Under the pieces are notes generated by a model. It did no database searches and was not told where the DNA came from. It saw only the letters and a program-made list of their open reading frames with translations. Source: Candidatus Cloacimonadota bacterium (GTDB taxonomy: Bacteria; Cloacimonadota; Cloacimonadia; JGIOTU-2). From it: DNA of 8,419 bases. Each line of letters opens with the position of its first letter. The stretch's first letter is position 1. Positions 1-6,013 of the stretch are shown piece by piece. The stretch is taken from positions 1 through 8,419 of the forward strand of contig JACNJG010000034.1 of NCBI GenBank assembly GCA_014382685.1, in the 5' to 3' direction. The translations under genes were made by a program, and so were the position numbers.

Positions 1-218
1 GTCGGAATGCTGACTTTTGTATATTCGACACTCTTTTCATATGCTGAGGTTAGTTCGAAGTCCGGAAGTTCAAAACGAAGCTCTGATACTTTCAAATCTG
101 AGAATTGACATTTCATTACTTTTTCATCCTGAGATAAAGCAACTGGCTCGCCGGATGAAGCATTTACATACGAAAAACATAAAAAACTGAGAACAAAAAC
201 TATGAGCATCTTTTTCAT
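1..218 (-). CDS. Exported protein, N-terminal fragment (runs off the left edge)
   Basis: An open frame begins at the ATG at 218-216 and stays open for 72 codons to the window edge, so the C-terminal part is missing. An AAGGA ribosome site (230-226) sits 7 bases upstream and supports this start. Residues 1-20 form a typical Sec signal peptide: lysines at 2-3, a hydrophobic core at 5-18, and a V-N-A cleavage site before Ser21. The mature start includes the motif ELPDFEL (about residues 50-56) followed by a segment ending KVSIP. That pattern recalls pro-regions of secreted C25-type (gingipain-like) peptidases, but this is a weak resemblance from memory and no catalytic part is visible. The gene starts 18 bases after the stop of the LVIVD lipoprotein gene, so the two are probably co-transcribed. 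The reading frame and export are well supported; the function is unknown. Confidence 0.75.
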   Translation of the reverse strand, partial: MKKMLIVFVLSFLCFSYVNASSGEPVALSQDEKVMKCQFSDLKVSELRFELPDFELTSAYEKSVEYTKVSIP

Positions 219-225
219 TATTGAT

Positions 226-230
226 TCCTT
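226..230 (-). promoter_or_regulatory. Ribosome binding site of the exported-protein gene
   Basis: AAGGA on the minus strand, 7 bases before the ATG at 218. It lies in the 18-base gap after the lipoprotein stop. It is the main support for treating the truncated left-edge frame as a real gene. Confidence 0.65.
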
Positions 231-236
231 TTCATT

Positions 237-1229
237 TTATTTATCATGAATTATTAACATTCGATATACACCCTCACGGGTTGCAACAAACACTTCACCA
301 TTATGAATATCTACATCATAGGTATAGCCAATATCCGAATCATCCCACCTGTCTGCGAATTCTGGCTTAGCTCTGTTAGAAATATCAAAGAGATACACTC
401 CTCCACCACCCGAAGCAACAACGAGATAATCTCCCTCTACATCTATTCTCTGAGCATATCCGGAAGTATCATGATTGTAAACAAGCTCAGGTTGAGTGAT
501 ATCTGAAATATCAATTACAGAAATGCCATACTCTTTATCGGCAACATAAGCATAATTATCATGAACCTTAACATCGACTGCTGTTCCGGGAGTATTAACT
601 TCACTTATGATGTTTCCGTTATTTCGGTTGGTTATATACAATCCCCTTTGCTCGCCTGTGACAAAAAGGAGAGTATCTACAATATCAAAACCCCCAACTG
701 CATTAGGAAAATTAAAAGCATAAGATCCCAGCCAGATATTATTATAATTGCCATACTGATAACTATTTCCATGAGTCCACAAAATATCTACACTGTTATC
801 CGACTGTATATCACAGATCAATGCTTCGATGCTGCCGGTCTGCCCTGTAATAGGGGGCATTTCGATTGGATTGACGGGATCTGTTATATCATAGACCATT
901 ATAGCGGCGGGGCTTCCATACTGATCGTAAACAAAAACCTGCTTAATAGTATCGACTGCTTGAATGAGCCGGGCATTTTCAATATTGCCATAATATTGAG
1001 TGATAATTGTATTGTCCGCTTTATTATATATTGAAAAACCTGCCTGATCTTCTGCAATATAGATAAAATCATCAGAAACATACACATCTCGGGCAAAACC
1101 GACGGTGGGAATAATTGCTTCAATAGATAGTTCTCCATTCTTGAAAATCGGCTCAAGGAAATCAGCACAACTTACGAATAGTAAGATAATTAGAAAGAGA
1201 AGTGGCAAATATTTTTTAGTCATTTTCAT
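237..1229 (-). CDS. LVIVD-repeat beta-propeller lipoprotein
   Basis: A 330-residue exported lipoprotein. Residues 1-20 are a hydrophobic signal peptide ending in a lipobox (Leu17-Phe-Val-Ser-Cys21), so Cys21 should be lipidated after cleavage and the protein anchored on the outer face of a membrane. The rest is built of repeats of the form 'G-x-A-x-D-V-x-V-x-D-x-Y-x-Y-V-A-D-x-x-x-G-hydrophobic-x-hydrophobic-D', at about 44-69, 93-125, 177-200, 216-242, 258-284 and 302-326. These match the LVIVD repeat pattern, which is expected to fold as a beta-propeller; about six blades are visible. Such proteins are thought to act in cell-surface binding, but no ligand can be read here. A second in-frame ATG (codon 3, at 1223) is possible. 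The Shine-Dalgarno before 1229 is weak (GAAAG). A candidate promoter and palindrome lie just upstream, so this gene probably starts its own unit with the following exported-protein gene. Confidence 0.85.
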   Translation of the reverse strand: MKMTKKYLPLLFLIILLFVSCADFLEPIFKNGELSIEAIIPTVGFARDVYVSDDFIYIAEDQAGFSIYNKADNTIITQYYGNIENARLIQAVDTIKQVFVYDQYGSPAAIMVYDITDPVNPIEMPPITGQTGSIEALICDIQSDNSVDILWTHGNSYQYGNYNNIWLGSYAFNFPNAVGGFDIVDTLLFVTGEQRGLYITNRNNGNIISEVNTPGTAVDVKVHDNYAYVADKEYGISVIDISDITQPELVYNHDTSGYAQRIDVEGDYLVVASGGGGVYLFDISNRAKPEFADRWDDSDIGYTYDVDIHNGEVFVATREGVYRMLIIHDK

Positions 1230-1255
1230 TGCTTACTTTCATGTTTATTTTTTTA

Positions 1256-1271
1256 TTCAAATAAATTTGAA
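1256..1271. promoter_or_regulatory. Perfect 16-bp palindrome, possible operator
   Basis: The plus strand reads TTCAAATAAATTTGAA: two perfect 7-base arms (1256-1262 and 1265-1271) around a 2-base centre. It lies 26 bases before the lipoprotein start and about where transcription would begin from the candidate promoter at 1276-1303. That position and symmetry suit an operator for a dimeric repressor. In such AT-rich DNA a chance palindrome is also possible, and no second copy was noticed. Confidence 0.3.
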
Positions 1272-1275
1272 CAAA

Positions 1276-1303
1276 AAGATAATGCAGTCAATATGATCGT
1301 CAA
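1276..1303 (-). promoter_or_regulatory. Candidate sigma-70-type promoter for the lipoprotein gene
   Basis: On the minus strand TTGACG (1303-1298) is followed after 16 bases by TATCTT (1281-1276). These match 5/6 and 4/6 of the -35 and -10 consensus. It is placed about 47 bases before the lipoprotein ATG, inside the 174-bp gap after the cyclase operon. No GC-rich hairpin with a T-tract was found between the upstream stop and this site, so read-through from the operon is possible too. If the organism uses Bacteroidota-type promoters, this call would not hold. Confidence 0.35.
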
Positions 1304-1403
1304 GTTTTTTTAGAAGGTGAAAATATTTTATTTATAGATCAATTTCTTATGGTTTTAGCATTTATTAAAATTATTTCAGACTTAATTTTTTTTAGATTAC
1401 TAA

Positions 1404-2135
1404 TTATCCGGATACTACCACACAATTCTTCCCTTTCTTTTTTCCCTCGTAAAGTGCAATATCTGCTTTTTTTATACAATCATCCATTGGCTGCATCTCA
1501 TCAAAAATAGCTATACCAAAGGTAATTGTAATGGATATTTCCTTATCATGATAATGTATAATCTCCTCTTCGATGGCTTTTCTGATCTTTTCTGTGATTA
1601 TCTTTGCTCCCTTTAAGTGTGTATTAGGAAGCATCATAATAAATTCCTCTCCACCCCATCTTCCTACAACATCTTGCTTTCGTAACATGGAGCGTATTTG
1701 ATTAGCCAATGAAAAGAGCACGAAATCACCGGCATCATGCCCGAGATTGTCATTAACATCTTTAAAATCATCGATGTCTCCGATAACAATAGCAAATGAT
1801 TCTTTGTTTCTTTCAAAACGCTTGATCTCATATTCTACCTTCTCATAAATATCCCGGCGATTGGACAGTCCTGTTAGTGGATCTGTCCGAGCTAATTTGC
1901 TTAATCTTTTATTAGCTTCTTCCAACTCTTTCTGAGCTTTTTTTCTTCTTTCTTCTTCAAGTCGAAGTTGTTTTCCAAGCTTAATTGAGTTAGCAAGATC
2001 TTGCAATTCCTTTAAATAAAAATCCTCTTCAATGGGTTTTAAAATAAACTTATCCACACCAATAGTGATCGCATCCATGAGATAATTCTGTTTCCCAAAT
2101 GCGGTTAGGATCACCAGTTTGGTATCTCTTTTCAT
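1404..2135 (-). CDS. GGEEF diguanylate cyclase portion of a frameshifted response regulator
   Basis: Encodes the C-terminal end of a receiver domain, a charged linker helix and a complete GGDEF domain (243 codons from the ATG at 2135). In the restored 316-residue protein the parts are: receiver end with Thr84 and the conserved Lys106 (LKP); coiled-coil linker about 128-153; signature RTDPLTGLSNRR 156-167; metal Asp193; guanine-contacting Asn201 and Asp210; inhibitory-site RKQD 225-228; and GGEEF 234-238 with metal Glu236. All expected catalytic positions are present. Asp210, rather than the Ser reported for Hypr-type cyclases, points to c-di-GMP rather than cGAMP. The RxxD site predicts product inhibition. 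The frame begins in mid-receiver at an A9 run, so the ATG at 2135 is probably not a native start. Independent translation from it would give an active-looking cyclase without phosphorylation control. This is the last gene of the second-messenger cassette. Confidence 0.85.
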   Translation of the reverse strand: MKRDTKLVILTAFGKQNYLMDAITIGVDKFILKPIEEDFYLKELQDLANSIKLGKQLRLEEERRKKAQKELEEANKRLSKLARTDPLTGLSNRRDIYEKVEYEIKRFERNKESFAIVIGDIDDFKDVNDNLGHDAGDFVLFSLANQIRSMLRKQDVVGRWGGEEFIMMLPNTHLKGAKIITEKIRKAIEEEIIHYHDKEISITITFGIAIFDEMQPMDDCIKKADIALYEGKKKGKNCVVVSG

Positions 2136-2355
2136 TTTTTTTTACTTTACGAAGGAGTTCCAACCCATCCATACCCGGCATTTTGATATCCGTAATGACC
2201 AGATCGGGTTTGTGCTTCTTAAAGAGTTCAAGTGCTTCCTTAGCATTCATTGCAAGATAAAGATTTCGTACTTTATCTTCAAGCATATCCTTTAGTGACT
2301 GGAGAATAATATGCTCATCTTCTACACATAAGATTGAAATCGGTAGTTTTTTCAT
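2050..2355 (-). CDS. Receiver-domain N-terminal portion of the same response regulator, frameshifted
   Basis: Starts at ATG 2355 with a strong ribosome site. Residues 1-73 are a clear CheY-like receiver start: acidic pair Glu12-Asp13, phosphoacceptor Asp56 in the motif TDIKMPGMDG, and helix ELLRKVKK. After residue 73 the frame leaves the family pattern, adds 28 unrelated residues and stops at 2050. The missing receiver half (LVILTAF, LKPI) is in the next frame from 2135. Alignment is restored exactly if the A9 run at 2135-2143 is read as A8, giving one 316-residue REC-GGDEF protein. The 4-base ATGA overlap with the TPR-cyclase stop implies translational coupling. A longer frame reaches back to 2427 but overlaps the cyclase and has no receiver-like residues before Met at 2355, so 2355 is chosen. 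On its own this fragment lacks the conserved Thr and Lys and would not fold as a working receiver. Confidence 0.75.
   Translation of the reverse strand: MKKLPISILCVEDEHIILQSLKDMLEDKVRNLYLAMNAKEALELFKKHKPDLVITDIKMPGMDGLELLRKVKKNEKRYQTGDPNRIWETELSHGCDHYWCG
2135..2143 (-). other. A9 homopolymer, site of the +1 frame disruption in REC-GGDEF
   Basis: The coding strand reads GT-A9-TGAAAAG. In frame 0 (GTA AAA AAA AAT GAA) the receiver continues only into unrelated sequence. With eight A's (GTA AAA AAA ATG AAA) it runs straight into MKRDTKLVILTAF and the spacing from ELLRK to LVILTAF equals the usual receiver spacing. Restoring the frame needs loss of one A, a gain of two, or a +1 ribosome slip. 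A -1 slip gives an immediate TGA. The cause may be a sequencing error, a real mutation, a phase-variable tract or transcriptional slippage. Confidence 0.85.
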
Positions 2356-4277
2356 ATAACACCTTCCACAAAATACATTTTCATTATCCCTTTTCCTTTC
2401 ACAATGATACCGTCTCGTTCGATACATGAAAAGCTATTTTTTATATATTGATAAGTATCTTCACTAATATTAATTTTTAAAGGTGCCGAATATTGTTCCA
2501 TTCTGGCAGCTAAATTTATTGTATCACCAAAAACATCATATATATATTTTTTTATACCGACCACACCGCCGATCACATCGCCGGTATGGATGCCGACTCT
2601 GATCTGCCATTTAATGGGCGAAGTTTTATTTCTTTTCTTTATGTATTCAATATGGGCAAGTGCTACACGGACTATATTTATTGCCGGCTGTGGATTTTTT
2701 TTATTCATTCCACCCACTGCAAGATAGGCATCACCAATGGTTTTTATTCGTTCGCACTCATATTTTTCAATGATTTCATCAAAGTTTGTAAAGATCTCAT
2801 TTAATTCCTTAATAAGTTCTTTGGGTGAGAGATTAGAGGAGGTTTGAGTAAAACCAACTATGTCGGAAAAATATACTGTTATATCCTTAAAAAGCTCCGG
2901 CTCTGTTTTACCGGTTTCTTTCAAGTCATTTGCAATTCGAACAGGCAAGATGTTCAATAAAAGTTTGTCAGACTTTGCTTTTTCCTCAGCGATAATTTGA
3001 TTATCTTTTCTTTTTTGTCGATAATTTATATAGGTTGTGATCGCAATTACTATAACCAGAAATATCAACACTATCAGATAATTTCGTAAATTTCTTTGTT
3101 TTTCGATGATAAGTTCGTTAATATCTCTCTCTTTTATTAAGAGCTCTATTTCCTGATCTTTTTTCTCAGTCTCGTAGCGAGTTTGCAGCATTGCTATCTT
3201 ATCAAGAATCTGCTCATTAAATATTTTCTGATTAACATCAAACATTTTTTGATGATAACCCAATGCTATATCATACTTGCCACGCTTCTCGTTCAAAATC
3301 GACATATACAAATAGCTGGCTTCAATAATATATTTTGCATCTATTGCTAATGCAATTTTAAGTGCTTTCTGTATATAATTTTCTGATTTGACCAATTCAT
3401 CTAGTTCCAGATATGCTTCACCAATATTATTTAGAGTATTTGCTTCACCGAATTTATCTCTGAGAACTTCTTCTATCTTAAGGGCTTCCCCAAAATATGA
3501 AAGAGCTTTATCGTATTTACTGATATCAGAATAAACCTTTCCAATATTATTTAATGTCATAGCCAAACTATACTGATTATCCAACTCTTTTTTTAGAATT
3601 ACCGACCGTTCATAATATTCAAGAGCTTTATCATGTTCTTCTAAATTATGATAAGCCCGTCCTATATTATGAAGCGTACTTGCTATGCCGCTTTTATCAT
3701 CCAGCTTTTGTTTGATCTCCAAAGAATGCATATATGAGAGCAATGCTTTATCGTAGTTTTTCAGATCCCCATATACTGCGCCGATATTATTGAGTACTAC
3801 AGCGATTCTTCTTTCATCTCTTGATGTTTCATAAAATTGTAGAGCAAGCATGTAATTATCCAGCGCTTTATCATAAATTCCCAGTTCCTGAAAGATCATA
3901 CCGATATTATTAGAGATATTTGCAACTCCTTTATTATCGCTGAGTTCTTCACGAATAAGCAGGGATTTTTTATAATTTTCAAGAGCTTTACTGTAATCGC
4001 TTAGAAAATAGTAAGCACCTCCTAATTTATGATATGCTTCAGCTTCTTGTAATTTATCTTCACTGGTTTGAGCAAGTTCGAGTGCCCTGCTTGCAAAAAA
4101 GATACTTGAATCCGGATCGATATACCAGTATTTTGTCGCTAGATTATTTAAAATCGGAACTCGCTCCTCTATTGTTACCTGAGATAATGCTTTTTTCAGA
4201 CTATCTACCTCAGAAACTGCGTATGATGACGAAATAGCAACGAACAAAAGAATAATAATAGCGATCAAGTTTTTCAT
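2352..4277 (-). CDS. Transmembrane TPR-sensor class III adenylyl cyclase
   Basis: A 641-residue membrane protein predicted to make cAMP from ATP. In order: signal peptide 1-20 (S-Y-A cleavage site), TPR array from about 80 to 359 in strict 40-residue steps, a charged coiled coil about 365-395, one transmembrane helix about 398-417, a second short coiled coil, and a cyclase domain about 460-641. Catalytic residues are complete: metal Asp472 (FSDIVGFT) and Asp516 (TIGDAY), adenine-selecting Lys512 and Asp581, and transition-state Asn588 and Arg592. The Lys/Asp pair favours adenylyl over guanylyl cyclase. One chain carries both half-site sets, so a homodimer is expected. Topology puts the TPRs outside the cytoplasm and the cyclase inside. 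The start is 1 base after the HD-GYP stop with no good Shine-Dalgarno of its own, implying coupling; its stop overlaps the response-regulator start. The TPR ligand is unknown. Confidence 0.92.
   Translation of the reverse strand: MKNLIAIIILLFVAISSSYAVSEVDSLKKALSQVTIEERVPILNNLATKYWYIDPDSSIFFASRALELAQTSEDKLQEAEAYHKLGGAYYFLSDYSKALENYKKSLLIREELSDNKGVANISNNIGMIFQELGIYDKALDNYMLALQFYETSRDERRIAVVLNNIGAVYGDLKNYDKALLSYMHSLEIKQKLDDKSGIASTLHNIGRAYHNLEEHDKALEYYERSVILKKELDNQYSLAMTLNNIGKVYSDISKYDKALSYFGEALKIEEVLRDKFGEANTLNNIGEAYLELDELVKSENYIQKALKIALAIDAKYIIEASYLYMSILNEKRGKYDIALGYHQKMFDVNQKIFNEQILDKIAMLQTRYETEKKDQEIELLIKERDINELIIEKQRNLRNYLIVLIFLVIVIAITTYINYRQKRKDNQIIAEEKAKSDKLLLNILPVRIANDLKETGKTEPELFKDITVYFSDIVGFTQTSSNLSPKELIKELNEIFTNFDEIIEKYECERIKTIGDAYLAVGGMNKKNPQPAINIVRVALAHIEYIKKRNKTSPIKWQIRVGIHTGDVIGGVVGIKKYIYDVFGDTINLAARMEQYSAPLKINISEDTYQYIKNSFSCIERDGIIVKGKGIMKMYFVEGVI
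2362..2367 (-). promoter_or_regulatory. Ribosome binding site of the response-regulator gene
   Basis: GGAAGG on the minus strand, 6 bases before ATG 2355 and inside the last codons of the cyclase gene. It fixes the receiver start at 2355 rather than the longer frame beginning at 2427, and together with the ATGA overlap points to coupled translation. Confidence 0.7.
3321..4040 (-). repeat. Six in-register 120-bp units coding for 40-residue TPRs
   Basis: Cyclase residues 80-319 fall into six units of exactly 40 residues with the pattern N-N-I-G-x-x-Y-x-x-L-x-x-Y-D-K-A-L-x-x-Y-x-x-S/A-L-x-I. At DNA level the NNIG codons recur as nearly the same CC(A/G/T)ATATTAT string every 120 bases, near 3421, 3541, 3661, 3781 and 3901 on the plus strand. 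A seventh, more diverged unit covers residues 320-359. The absence of insertions or deletions suggests recent duplication or gene conversion, or strong constraint on repeat length. Confidence 0.85.
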
Positions 4278-4278
4278 A

Positions 4279-5937
4279 TTAAGAGCTATATATCTTTTTT
4301 ATTTCCTTTATATCAACCTCATCCAAAAAATCCGGTTTGACTATATTACGGGCAAAAGAAAGATAGAGTCCGGAATCCATAAGCAGATCTACGACATTTT
4401 TATCAAGCTCATGATCCCTTGCCATATATGCAATTATTTTCAGGGCTTCACTTACTTTTTTCCCTTTTTTGTAAGGTCGCTCGCTGAGAAGGGCTTCAAA
4501 CACATCTGCTACTGCAATGATCCGTGCTTGCAAAGGTATCTTGCTTTCAGGCAGTTTGTTAGGATAACCACTACCGCTCAATCTTTCGTGATGTGAAGCA
4601 GCAAAGAGTGGAACATTTTCATATTTTTTCGGGAACTGAAGTATTGAGAGCATTTCCCATGTAACCTGTGCATGATCTTTCATTACAGTGAATTCGTCAT
4701 CAGTAAGCGTCCCCCGATTGATATTGAGGTTTCGCAACTCATCATCAGAAATGATCCTATATTCTTTATCACCAGAAATATAGGAAAACAACCGTATCCT
4801 CTCGATCTCCTTTTTCCGATCTTCTGTAATACTTTCAGATCCAATATTCATCCCTTCGATTAAAAAAAAATCTCTATCTATCTGTGTGATGATATTTTGC
4901 AGCTCAGTTTCTTTCTCATCGGTGAGAGAACCCTCAAGTTTCATTTTATAAATGTCTCTTTCAATAACCTGCTTGAGCAATTCACAGCGCATTCTTACGA
5001 GTTCGATTCTATCTATTATTTTCTCGAGTTTTGTGGATTTATCCATAATACATTCAGGTGTGACGATCTTGCCGACATCGTGCATCCAGCCGGACATGGA
5101 GAGTTCTTTCAATTGATCATTACTGAAATGTATATCTTTGAAAAATCCCTTTTCTACTTCGTTTATTTTTTTACCCATTTCCTCTGTTAATGTTGCCACT
5201 CGTTTGACATGTCCTGCAGTGTATTTGGACTTTCTATCAATTGCAGAAGCGATGGATTTGATAAATTGTAAAAGTAATTCTTCAAGATTTTCAATTAACC
5301 TGGTATTGGAAAGTGAGATAGCAGCTTGTGAGGCAAGAGAATTAAGCATTAAAATATGATCTTTACCAAAAGGAATAACCTTACCATCCTTGTCCATTGC
5401 ATTAATAAGCTGGATCACCCCCATCACTTCATCTTCATGATTGATGAGTGGAATTGCTGCCATTGATTCGGATCTGTATTTATTTCGAGTATCAAATTCT
5501 TGAGTGCCGGTATTATCAAAAAGTTTTTGCTTGTACACATCCCCAAAGGTTTTGCTCTCTTTTGTATGATATACGTAAGAAACCATATAGTTCAAATTTA
5601 GAGAGTTATCTTTATTAAATAAAGGAACACTTGGCCATGTAACTGGTGAATCTACATTCCCCATTTTAAGACCAAGTGATTTATTATAAGTAAGCTTGAA
5701 ATCAAGGTATTTTTTATCATTTGAGACTACATAGATTGTTCCTCCGTCTGCATTTGCATAATCCATTGCTTCATCGAGGATCAAAATAAAAATGTTTACA
5801 AGACTATTTTTAGCCGAAAGCGATTCACCAATATGAATAAGTTGCTTGATGTGTTTGCTTTGTTTCCCGATCAATTCATTTAATTGTTGCAATGCTTTGT
5901 TAAATTCTTTGTAATCACTAACATAAAACTTATCCAT
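4279..5937 (-). CDS. GAF-HD-GYP cyclic-dinucleotide phosphodiesterase
   Basis: A 552-residue soluble protein with no signal peptide or membrane segment. A short coiled coil precedes a GAF sensor domain (about 30-212; its MAAIPL...VMGVIQLINAMD strand pattern resembles PDE-type GAFs). An HD-GYP domain follows (about 222-525), a family that hydrolyses c-di-GMP and sometimes cGAMP. Predicted metal ligands are present: His243, His286-Asp287 (HDVGK), His422, His449-His450 and Asp478 (ADVFEAL). The signature reads HHERLSGSGYP, with Ser454 where the consensus often has Asp. Between the HD motif and the LTDDEF helix there is an insertion of about 105 mostly charged residues (301-408), absent from RpfG-like proteins; I recall related GAF-HD-GYP proteins with it but cannot check. 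GAAGGA lies 5 bases before the ATG. This is probably the first gene of the tight cassette with the adenylyl cyclase and the diguanylate cyclase. Confidence 0.92.
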   Translation of the reverse strand: MDKFYVSDYKEFNKALQQLNELIGKQSKHIKQLIHIGESLSAKNSLVNIFILILDEAMDYANADGGTIYVVSNDKKYLDFKLTYNKSLGLKMGNVDSPVTWPSVPLFNKDNSLNLNYMVSYVYHTKESKTFGDVYKQKLFDNTGTQEFDTRNKYRSESMAAIPLINHEDEVMGVIQLINAMDKDGKVIPFGKDHILMLNSLASQAAISLSNTRLIENLEELLLQFIKSIASAIDRKSKYTAGHVKRVATLTEEMGKKINEVEKGFFKDIHFSNDQLKELSMSGWMHDVGKIVTPECIMDKSTKLEKIIDRIELVRMRCELLKQVIERDIYKMKLEGSLTDEKETELQNIITQIDRDFFLIEGMNIGSESITEDRKKEIERIRLFSYISGDKEYRIISDDELRNLNINRGTLTDDEFTVMKDHAQVTWEMLSILQFPKKYENVPLFAASHHERLSGSGYPNKLPESKIPLQARIIAVADVFEALLSERPYKKGKKVSEALKIIAYMARDHELDKNVVDLLMDSGLYLSFARNIVKPDFLDEVDIKEIKKIYSS

Positions 5938-5942
5938 AGGTA

Positions 5943-5948
5943 TCCTTC
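5943..5948 (-). promoter_or_regulatory. Ribosome binding site of the GAF-HD-GYP gene
   Basis: GAAGGA on the minus strand, 5 bases before ATG 5937. A short perfect inverted repeat (GTATT-TAAT-AATAC, 5949-5962) lies directly upstream; it is AT-only apart from the ends and too weak to call a regulator. Confidence 0.65.
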
Positions 5949-5993
5949 GTATTTAATAATACTGTTTTCAAAAAAGAAAAAATAAATTATTTC

Positions 5994-5999
5994 CGTCAA
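5994..5999 (-). promoter_or_regulatory. Possible -35 element before the second-messenger cassette
   Basis: TTGACG on the minus strand in the 76-bp gap between the repeat protein and the GAF-HD-GYP gene. The same hexamer is used in the candidate promoter at 1298-1303. No good -10 box sits 16-18 bases downstream (the positions hold a T-rich run); TATTAT at 5961-5956 is too far away. The cassette may have its own promoter here or be read from the upstream gene. Confidence 0.15.
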
Positions 6000-6013
6000 T
6001 AACTTAGTAAATT

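Noticed and set aside
561..1034. 157-codon plus-strand open frame
   Set aside because: It lies wholly opposite the LVIVD lipoprotein, has low-complexity Ile/Ser-rich composition and no ribosome site; it is a shadow of the real gene.
1304..1403. Terminator or small gene after the diguanylate cyclase stop
   Set aside because: A/T runs are present but no hairpin with a G/C stem and no start with a ribosome site and sensible reading frame.
2131..2160. Programmed -1 ribosomal frameshift on the A9 run
   Set aside because: A -1 slip reads AAA then TGA and stops at once; only a +1 or -2 change joins receiver to GGDEF.
2356..2427. Longer start for the receiver fragment (ATG at 2427)
   Set aside because: It would overlap the cyclase C-terminus by 76 bases, adds residues unlike a receiver, and ignores the GGAAGG site before ATG 2355.
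3321..4040. CRISPR-like or satellite repeat with 120-bp period
   Set aside because: The period equals 40 codons in one open frame with the TPR consensus; there are no short identical repeats with unique spacers.
4897..5190. 97-codon plus-strand open frame opposite the HD-GYP insertion
   Set aside because: No ribosome site or recognisable composition, and it is antisense to a strongly supported gene.
5969..5992. Intrinsic terminator after the repeat-protein gene
   Set aside because: AAATAA-T-TTATTT before a T-rich stretch has no G/C pairs and a 1-base centre, so no stable hairpin is expected.
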